Source of the DNA: Phlebopus portentosus
Lineage: Eukaryota > Basidiomycota > Agaricomycetes > Boletales > Boletinellaceae
Direction: 5' to 3'
Assembly: GCA_037892935.1 (NCBI GenBank)
Contig: JAYXKI010000008.1
Span: forward strand, 372,001-436,000
Length of the DNA: 64,000 nucleotides
Part shown: piece after piece, positions 57,003 through 64,000 of the stretch
How the letters are laid out: every line of letters starts with the position of its first letter
Position numbering within the stretch: the first letter of the stretch is position 1
Made by a program: the position numbers and the translations under genes
Notes under the pieces: generated by a model
What the model saw: only the letters and a program-made list of their open reading frames with translations
What the model was told of the DNA's origin: nothing
Database searches by the model: none

Positions 57003-58225
57003 TGCTCTGTCCACGCCTTTGCACACACTCAACTTTAGCCAGCCCACGGTCCAACCTGCGCCTCAAACTCAGCAAGTATATCCTCTGCTCCCTCCAAACC
57101 TGCATGCACATACACTCCAGCTCGCTGGTACGGAGCGACGGTCAAAGTGCGGAGACGAGGACTATATCAAGCGACTGGAGAATGCGTTCATCTTGTTCTG
57201 TCCCGAGTGCTGCCTGCGAAAGAAAAGAACGAGGCGGAGGCAGTGGCAGCGCAGGAGGGAGACCTGGTAATGCGACGACAGCGCCAAGCAGATCTTTCAA
57301 AGGTGATCTCGCAACAATGGCGTTCGTTGTCTGCGGAAGAGCGCAAATACTGGGATGACTTGGCGAAGCAAAGAAAGGAGGAGCACGAGGAGATGTACCC
57401 ATGGTACGTCTATCAATCTAGCCACTCCGATAAGAAAAAAGAAGAAGGGTGAGTCGATAGTGGTGGGAAGGCGAAGAAGAAGAGGAAGGGCGGGGGAAGC
57501 GAGATCATATGAAGTCGACAAGTCGCGTCCGCGGTACTGGTGCGCGAGCACGGAACAGCTCTGCGTGTTCGATAGGTAGCACAGTTAGCACGACGAGCAT
57601 GTCTTCTTCTGCATCGACCGTGGACTCGGAGGACTTTAGCGAGCTCAATTCGATGTCCGGCGATGGATCGCTTTACAGCACCTATGGGTATGCGAACGGG
57701 ACTTGTGGAAGTGTGCCCGAAGTGAAGGTTGCAGACCTTACGGACTTCGATATGAGCGAATCCGAAGGACCTCAGTCGCAAGGTCAGGCGCAGCCGCTCT
57801 CACTTCCGCTGGGCTTTTCGATGTCTGGATCAGGCGGGAGTCTTGCAATCGACACCCGAAATGCGCTCGCGAGCTTCTCGCTGGAATCGGGTCCTATCTC
57901 GTCATCCTATTCGCACCACGGAGGACGTGGGCATGGACACGGTCATTCACTGTCCGTGAAAACTTCAGCGCAGACTGTGCAGAGCATTGTTCCGGGACCT
58001 CTTAACTTCGTGCTCCCACAGAGCCGTCCCTCGACAAGCACTCCGGGAGCTTCGGCTCAGCAAACGGATCTCTACCCACCAGCGCCTCCTGCGATCAAGC
58101 TTCCGCAGCTCCTGGAGACAAACACGGACTCGAATAACAGCTCCTTCTTGAGATCACCCGCGATGGGGAAAGCTAGTGCAGCGGGTGAACAACAGGCGCA
58201 AGTGAACGGACAGGTCGCAGCTTAG
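57003..58225 (+). pseudogene. HMG-box transcription factor, frameshifted
   Basis: Three pieces in three frames. First: QVYPLLPPNLHAHTLQLAG to GDEDYIKRLENAFILFCPEC, the first helix of an HMG box. Then, one base out of phase near 57215, AKEKNEAEAVAAQEGDLVM and RRQRQADLSKVISQQWRSLS, AEERKYWDDLAKQRKEEHEE, MYPWYVYQSSH, completing the box. Near 57450 the frame changes again before RVRGTGARARNSSACSIGS and a Ser/Gly/Pro-rich C-terminus ending NGQVAA. No ATG fits the first frame. HMG-box proteins bind DNA and regulate transcription. Two one-base deletions (or sequencing errors) break this copy. Confidence 0.65.
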
Positions 58226-59240
58226 CAAAGAGGAGGCGAATACAACGCGATGAATACGTTCCAGTTCCCGAGTTCACATGCGCAACCGCAGCAACCGATG
58301 GCCCTTGGTATATAAGGGCAGGTACCCGATTTCTTGACTGCTGGCGGCGAGATGCAGGTGTGTAAAGTTTGCGTCCGAACTTCCGCTTTTCGTCGTCGCT
58401 GACTCTCCAATCCCTAGCAGAATTCTATGTTCGGAGAGCCGCCGACTGCGCGTCCACGACGCCGTGCCCTCGCGCAACTCTCTCTCGTTCTCGAGGACGA
58501 CTTTCCCTCTGGATCAAGGACCTGCCTAATACGGGTCTCAGATAGTATTAATATTATTTTTGTTTTATCTGTATACAATAAAAACAGTATTTATTTGCAA
58601 TCCCGGCGGACCTTGAATTCTCTTCTTACATAATTTTCGGGCCTTGAATTATTTTACATAAACCTGAGCAAGCTGAAAGAGATCTGAACAGATGGTATGT
58701 TTGAGACGTTCAATAGATGTTCCTATACAATATACTCACACCTTTCCTATGGGTATGCTAGATTATCTTCATGAGACCTTGACAAGGTAGTTTTTGTGAG
58801 CGTTCGTCTGCCTTTGCTCGGATACACCTAGATCACCTAGTACATGCTGTTATAGGTTAAAATAGGTTATCTGTTTGCATCTGCGTACCCCCCTTCTAGA
58901 TGGACCTGACACGCGGTGATTGCGAGCGCTTCTTTCTCCACCAGTTTATGTATCGGAACTACCTTTTCGTAATTCATACAATAATTCTGTGTTTACTGTC
59001 TTCTGAACGTCGCTTTGTGAAGCTAGCCTGATAATGGCCAAAAATGTGTCGAATGTTGGAGAACCGGTGAAATATCCTCAGCTCATTCTTCCTTCAAGTT
59101 CAGCGTCTGAATCCTTCGGAGTTGGTCACAGGACCAGTCGGTTCAAGCCACGGATGGACTCCCGGTATAAAGACGACAACATTTTCTCCATTTACCACAT
59201 ATCGACTAGTTAACCATCCGGTGAGACAAAAATCATCGAC
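58226..59240. other. Spacer between HMG relic and psi-B8
   Basis: 58226-58890 is 3' of the HMG relic; the CGTACCCCCCTTCTAGATG word at 58887 may be the right limit of the inserted block. A good island element (GGTCACAGGACCAGTCGG, TTCAAGCCAC) is at 59124-59151 with TATAAA at 59166. Confidence 0.45.
59124..59171 (+). promoter_or_regulatory. Island element + TATA box (psi-B8)
   Basis: Well-preserved element and TATAAA upstream of a pseudogene, so promoter conservation outlasts the coding frame here. Confidence 0.65.
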
Positions 59241-59903
59241 ACGCCGAAGAAGATTCAGAAACGCGTATCACGTCTATCCATTCGATCAGGAGAATCCGAT
59301 GCCTCTAAACGACAGGATCGCAAGAAAATTCAACAAATGAAGTAGTAGTTTATACGATGCGCCTAGCTAACAAATCTCTATAGATCGCACCGTAAGGAGG
59401 AGTGGGTATATGGAAACCATTTCAAGAACCGTCATGCACGTCTCATTGCTCAGAAGCATGGACTACCATTGAAAACTCGTCCCAGGTCTATCTTGGATCG
59501 TGTTCTTTATCTCATTGCAGTCACTTTTGGCAAACTCTAAAGGCTTCGACCGGTACCCCAACGCGACAGGTACAGAACTTCTCGAATCATATACTTCGCT
59601 GAGGGTGACCAGCGTAGACGTCTCAAACATCTGGAAGCCACCGAGGAAGAAATGGATGGAGTCTGCAAGGCCCTAGGACTTCCCAAGGGAACGAAACCCA
59701 CGTGGTATTGCTGCAATTACTACGAGGACGGAGTGGATAGCAGCGAAGATGAAGCATGGCCAAACAACAAGATCTACATGCCGATCCTGCAGGAGTTGGC
59801 TGACGAAGACAACGGCTCAAGCGGCGCAGTCGAGGAATGCGATGAAGACGCTGATTCTGCTAGCGACGAGACTAATGATTCTGACGACACCGAGACTAAC
59901 TAA
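59241..59903 (+). pseudogene. Acidic-tail family pseudogene (psi-B8), rtf1-adjacent
   Basis: The start codon position reads ACG (TPKKIQKRVSRLSIRSGES). Exon 2 is otherwise well kept: EEWVYGNHFKNRHARLIAQK, HGLPLKTRPRSILDRVLYL, a stop at the centre (FGKL*RLRP), RTSRIIYFAEGDQRRRL, EATEEEMDGVCKALGLPKGT, an acidic tail ending SDDTETN and TAA. Lesions: lost ATG and one nonsense codon. Its 3' flank runs straight into the rtf1 end, so it may represent the ancestral position. Confidence 0.8.
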
Positions 59904-60601
59904 AGTATTCAACAACGTATGCTCTGGGTTTTCTGGTCATTGTTTCTCTTAAATGCCAGTATTGTGACATCGCATCTCAAATAGCAATTGTCTTCCCTTT
60001 CATATGTAGAGTCGTCCCTGCCATATTAGTTGGCAGTCACCACGCATCCTATGGTGTAAGCATTGTACGTACAATGTTTGCCGTCTGACAACCGATTTAG
60101 TATGAAGAGGACAGGTGTACATAAAGTGGCATGCTTAGAACGACTCTAAGCGTATCTTTGAATCATGGACTTCAGTGCGTAGTCATCGCTGCTAAAAGGC
60201 TCTGTAGTGTCCCAAGATACCAAGAGAGTTCGACGGGTCTTCTCCTTGCCGAAAGAAAGCCAATAGGGTCAGCACGAACTTGAAGATCTTCCGGACGGAT
60301 ACATTGATATTGTCTGACATTTTATGATAGATTAACTGTAAGTAGATCGAAGGATCAATGTCTTGTGTGGACAGAATATTACTCATTCAAATGCACAAAC
60401 TGAACCGTTTTCAGCTTCAAGTTTGCTTTAGAGGACGATAATATCGCTTGTGCTTTCCGATCCAGCGTAAGCAACACGACGACGACAAATATACCATTAC
60501 CCTGGAAACGGCGATTCTACACATGCTAAAGCTGTTGATACCTAACAATAATGCAATGAAAAGAACAAAAAGGGGATTCTGAATGATCACTTGAAAACAG
60601 T
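59904..60601 (+). repeat. Island 3'-flank repeat, rtf1 border copy
   Basis: From 60165 it matches the flanks after B1 and B4 (TTCAGTGCGTAGTCATCGCTG; GTGTCCCAAGATACC; ATACCATTACCCTGGAAAC), continuing without a break into the rtf1 coding end at 60602. This is the only copy where the rtf1 part belongs to a full gene. Confidence 0.75.
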
Positions 60602-62632
60602 TCAAAAATCCCCCAGGTCAATCTCAACAGAATTCGCGACGATGCTCTCAAATGTTCGCTTTCCTAACGGCCCCTTGCCAGGCAAAGGAGAAATGGCACG
60701 CTTTCCATCGGAATCCGGTACCTTCAAAGTAGCATGGAGCTTCGGCGTTCCTCCTGGCGAGCCCCCAGGGGTATCGGATCTATGAATGCCAGTCGGAACT
60801 ACTTCCACTGCACGGTAACAAAACAACGTACTTCTGAACTCCAGGCGTTCCAGGTCTTGAGTTCGCAGCAACGCGAGCCATCCATGCTTTACGTTTGCGC
60901 TCAACCTCAGCTGCCTCCGCTCGCCTTACTGCCTCCCGGTTGGCCTGCCGATTGCGTTCATTGATCTTCGTTAGAATGTCTTCCTTTTTTTCTTCGTAGA
61001 CCCCACGTTCAAGTAGCTGGTCATATACGGCGATCTGTTCATTCAGTTGGGAGCACTCAGCAAAGTCGCGTCGCCTCTGGGCAAGGTCGCGTTTTCGTGC
61101 CAACTCTGCTCGCTCCATAGAGATTTGTGACATATTTGGCGTTTTGGTGATGAAAAGTCGGGATTTGCGCTCCACCATAGCGCTCACGTCCGCCTACAAC
61201 AAACACATAGTACCCCTTGACAGTGGGATGAACGTAAGCGACTAACCTCGGTCAGTACATGATTGCGAAATACTTTGTACTGATCCTGTTTCTTCTCGAT
61301 ATCACGAGGCGACGGAAGTTTGAGCTTGTCGTGATCTAGTAATGCCTTCAACCGCTCAAACTCAGGCTGGATATTGCCCTGTTAAGTCGTATGAAATGAT
61401 CCGTAGTCTAAGAAGGCCTACCTCTTCGAAATAGCCATTCGATATGCTCTCCAAGGTCGTGGCCTTCACTGAATTACCGTATCGCAGATTAATTCTGATG
61501 TCAAGAAGCTCGTCATCGACCTTGTACGTGTTCTCAGCGGGCGTGGCAACACCTATTGCAATCTCAGCAAACAGAAAAATAGGAGCATTTGATGGACTAA
61601 CCGGCAATCTCGCACATTCGATACACGGCATTTTTATTCTCGTCAAGTGAGCTCAATATACGTACCCAGGAACCTGATTAGGCAGTGTCATCAGAACAAA
61701 CAAAGGATCAGGACATGAGATACTACCTTTCGCGAATTCCTCAAACCATGGCATATAAGCGTATTGTACTAGCATTTCGCGAGACACTCGGAGATTCTCC
61801 ATATCCCTGATCGTGGTTTCAAACGAACCTTGTTCATTCTGCTTAGGCGAGCGTTCGTCTCGCTCTTCCTCCTGGTGATGTTTGCTGACCTGTCCCTCTT
61901 CTTCATCCTCAGAGGACATTTCCATGTCTACGGGTGATGAAGAACGTTCACGTCTCGGAGAAGGGGCCTAATTTCGGCAGGTTGTAAGAATAAATCGACG
62001 AGAAAAGTGATGGCATCAATCACTCGTTTCTTCTCGTTTTTTGCCTTCCTCTTCGCCTTTAGCTCGTCCAGTTTTCGGCTCTTCTTTTCCGTTGCTCCTC
62101 TTGCCTGATGAGGCCCTGAACAAGCCAGTAAGTAGCGGCTCGGGCAAATCGTCGGATTACTCTTACGCTTTGCTGCTCTCGACACACTATCCACTTCACC
62201 TCGTTGCTCGCGAAGCATTTGATCGAGGTTGCGCTTATCTTGAAAACGCTGAATCTCGTCCATTCGTTGAGAGATGATGTTTTCACGTTCAATCTCGGGC
62301 ATCTGCAGTAAGCTTTAACAAGAACTCAGCTGAGCCTGCGAGCTTCGCAGAACAATAGATCACACCGTTCTCGATCTGCTTCATCAATGAACTTCCCCTC
62401 TAAAGGATATGGGTTCGAGCCATCGTCTTCGCTCTCATACTCTTGTTCAGAGTCAGGTTTAGGCGAGCTGAAAGAAATGAATGTTAAGTACATATCGTGC
62501 CCTAATGCAATTCTATACTCACTCCTTCCGGCGCTTTGTGTGTGATCGTGAGGTCGTTTTCTTGCGCTTCTTCTCTCCAGCGCCGGCGAGCTCAAGCAGC
62601 TCATCAGAGAAATCGCCGTCTGAATCAGACAT
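60602..62632 (-). CDS. RTF1: RNA polymerase-associated protein Rtf1
   Basis: ATG at 62632 (MSDSDGDFSDELLELAGAG). Exons give a charged N-terminus (SPKPDSEQEYESEDDGSNPY, PLEGKFIDEADRE), PEIERENIISQRMDEIQRFQ, SSEDEEEGQ, then the Plus3 domain: IRDMENLRVSREMLVQYAYM, PWFEEFAKG, LDENKNAVYRMCEIA, GVATPAENTYKVDDELLDIR, INLRYGNSVKATTLESISN. The C-terminal coiled coil has FRNHVLTE, SAMVERKSRLFITKTPNMSQ, RRRDFAECSQLNEQIAVYD. The end SIVANSVEIDLGDF is family-typical. Rtf1 is a Paf1-complex subunit supporting transcription elongation and histone modification. The last intron (around 60803-60835) seems unusually short, so the C-terminal junction is uncertain. Confidence 0.92.
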
Positions 62633-63272
62633 GATGAAGCAGAATAATAATCCGAGAGCTGGTGACTGGGGAAAGTAAAGGTGCAACGTTAGCGAAGACA
62701 CGGATCACGTTCGTTCATTCGTGGAAGAATAGGATCATGTGCGATTCAAATTTGGGAGATCGCCGTTTGCTTTGAGTTCAAACTAAAGTGATCGACAACT
62801 CACTCAAACCTGGCCTCCTACCATCATCTCTCTGCAACACTCAAAGGAATAGACCAGCTCTTACATGTTGAGGCGTTGATGCGTACAATACCTATGCATG
62901 AAAAGATTGCTTGAAGACAATCAATTGTTTGAGAATGCGATGACATAAAATCATGATTGGTTACTTACAGAATCCAGATGCGGGTTGCCGTGCCGTTTAT
63001 GACTGTAGTAACGCAACTTAACCAACGGCAACCCCACCGCATTTCTTACTCACCCTCTCTCAGAGCTGGTCTGTACCTCTGCAGCAGGCCTGCATCCCCC
63101 TCCTTTGCGTTCTCCTTTTCGTGTCACTCTTTTACCTCCCGTCAGTGTCGAGATTCTTGGAATTTGAGAATCTGAATACTGGCTCCAAATTATGCACTCG
63201 TACCTCTAAGAGAATACGACAGCACCCCAAATCTTCTTACTGAGTCGCTTTACTGTATAGTCACTGCGTCTC
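62633..63272. other. Divergent intergenic, rtf1 / membrane protein
   Basis: 640 bp with both promoters. A short frame at 62957-63175 has no recognisable product. Confidence 0.45.
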
Positions 63273-64000
63273 ATGAGCTCAAGCTGTCTCTCGGAGGCGA
63301 CGATCGTTCGATGTGTAGCACTCAGCAAGCTGCAGCATGGTATTGTTTTCGTACCCGCTGCTGTGCAGATAATCTTCCTGGCGACGCTTACAGCGCTTTA
63401 CTGGCGTTCAGGCAGGTAAGAAACGATTTTATTTCTTTATGCTACATCGGGAGAGCAGGAAGCAACAGTTTGTCTTGATGGATGGGTTCCACCATTGGAA
63501 CGAGCCTTATTTTTCAACGCCAAATGGACGAAGATGGGAGGAATATCATCACGATTCGGGCTTGAAAGAAGGCACTTGGACTAACTGTGTTTATCTCTAG
63601 GCGAAAACACTTCATGGTACTCGCCGATGGTTCTGCCTTCTACATCATAGCCCTTCTTGACCTCCTCTCCCATCTCATTCCCGTTGCTCGCAATCATTTG
63701 GATACGTTCAAGATCTTTGACATAGTAATCGGTGAGCTCTCACGTCTTGACACTCGCCATATGCTAAATTCAGATATGTCAGGCGCCCTATCGTTTGTAC
63801 CAATATTGCTCTATACCACGTTCCTTTTCTTCTTTTCCCGGTCCTACTTCATTCCCACCCTGCCAAGAATACCATGCGCCATTACAAAGTACGCACAGCT
63901 GGCATTGATACCAGTCACCATCGCCATGAGTGAACTTGCATCATTCATTGGTATTGGTTATAGTACGTCGCCCCCTGATACGCGATGTGATTGCTGCTTG
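63273..64000 (+). CDS. Multi-pass membrane protein, 3' end outside window
   Basis: ATG at 63273 (MSSSCLSEATIVRCVALSKL). Exon 1 has a hydrophobic helix (GIVFVPAAVQIIFLATLTAL) and ends YWRSGR at a GTAAGA donor near 63417. Exon 2 (from about 63601) reads RRKHFMVLADGSAFYIIALL, DLLSHLIPVARNH. Exon 3 reads ALSFVPILLYTTFLFFFSRS, YFIPTLPRIPCAITKYAQLA, LIPVTIAMSELASFIGIGY. At least four membrane segments are visible before the window ends. The arrangement resembles an unnamed Agaricomycete membrane-protein family; function unknown. Partial at the right edge. Confidence 0.7.

Noticed and set aside
57003..58225. Mating-type locus marked by the HMG box
   Set aside because: Basidiomycete MAT loci are defined by homeodomain and pheromone/receptor genes; none is present, and this HMG gene is broken.
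38650..60601. Restriction-modification system acquired from bacteria
   Set aside because: No methyltransferase gene is present, the acidic genes have spliceosomal introns and TATA boxes, and the families look fungal.

Overview
This 64 kb window comes from a filamentous basidiomycete, most likely an Agaricomycete. Genes are interrupted by many introns of about 50-65 nt with GTNNGT donors. Nearly every gene rebuilt here by hand-splicing is a fungal family (prefoldin 5, Tof1/Timeless, Rtf1, MIC12, acetyl-CoA synthetase, CCC1/VIT1, CFEM, SGNH capsule-associated-like proteins). There are no operons. All exon structures are read by eye from splice signals and family resemblance.

0-23 kb is ordinary gene space. 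In order it holds: a DUF4743-Nudix hydrolase (-); a decayed MIC12 copy; a monocarboxylate-type MFS transporter (+); intact MIC12 (+); prefoldin subunit 5 (-); a short-chain dehydrogenase (+); a multi-pass membrane protein (-); a Gly-rich hypothetical protein (+); an SGNH-like type II membrane protein (-); the fork-protection factor TOF1 (+); and a tetraspan membrane protein (+).

23-38 kb is rearranged. A tandem duplication with a period near 2.28 kb carries two CFEM-type secreted-protein genes, one of them damaged. Two halves of an allantoate-permease-like MFS gene lie in inverted orientation on either side of acetyl-CoA synthetase. They overlap in a ~250 bp inverted repeat, which looks like an inversion with staggered breaks. 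A CCC1/VIT1 transporter follows.

38.6-60.6 kb is an accessory island between CCC1 and rtf1 and is the most interesting part of the window. It contains four divergent gene pairs separated by about 590-610 bp. The minus-strand partner is either a ~340 aa protein with a PD-(D/E)XK nuclease-like core (three copies) or a ~560 aa CRN/RHSP-type P-loop NTPase-nuclease. The plus-strand partner is always a ~210 aa, two-exon protein of an unrecognised family with a very acidic Ser/Asp/Glu tail. At least four further pseudogene copies of the acidic family are present. The acidic genes share an upstream element and TATA box. Two nearly identical acidic genes sit beside different partners and differ in a short patch where every change is an amino-acid replacement. 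Two nuclease genes share a 265 bp identical tract, which suggests gene conversion. Fragments of the rtf1 3' end are scattered in the array and point to the ancestral copy. The layout resembles a toxin/immunity or allorecognition locus, but that role is inference. A decayed Tc1-like element and a frameshifted HMG-box gene have landed in the island.

60.6-64 kb returns to ordinary genes: rtf1 (-) and the 5' part of a multi-pass membrane protein (+) that runs off the window.
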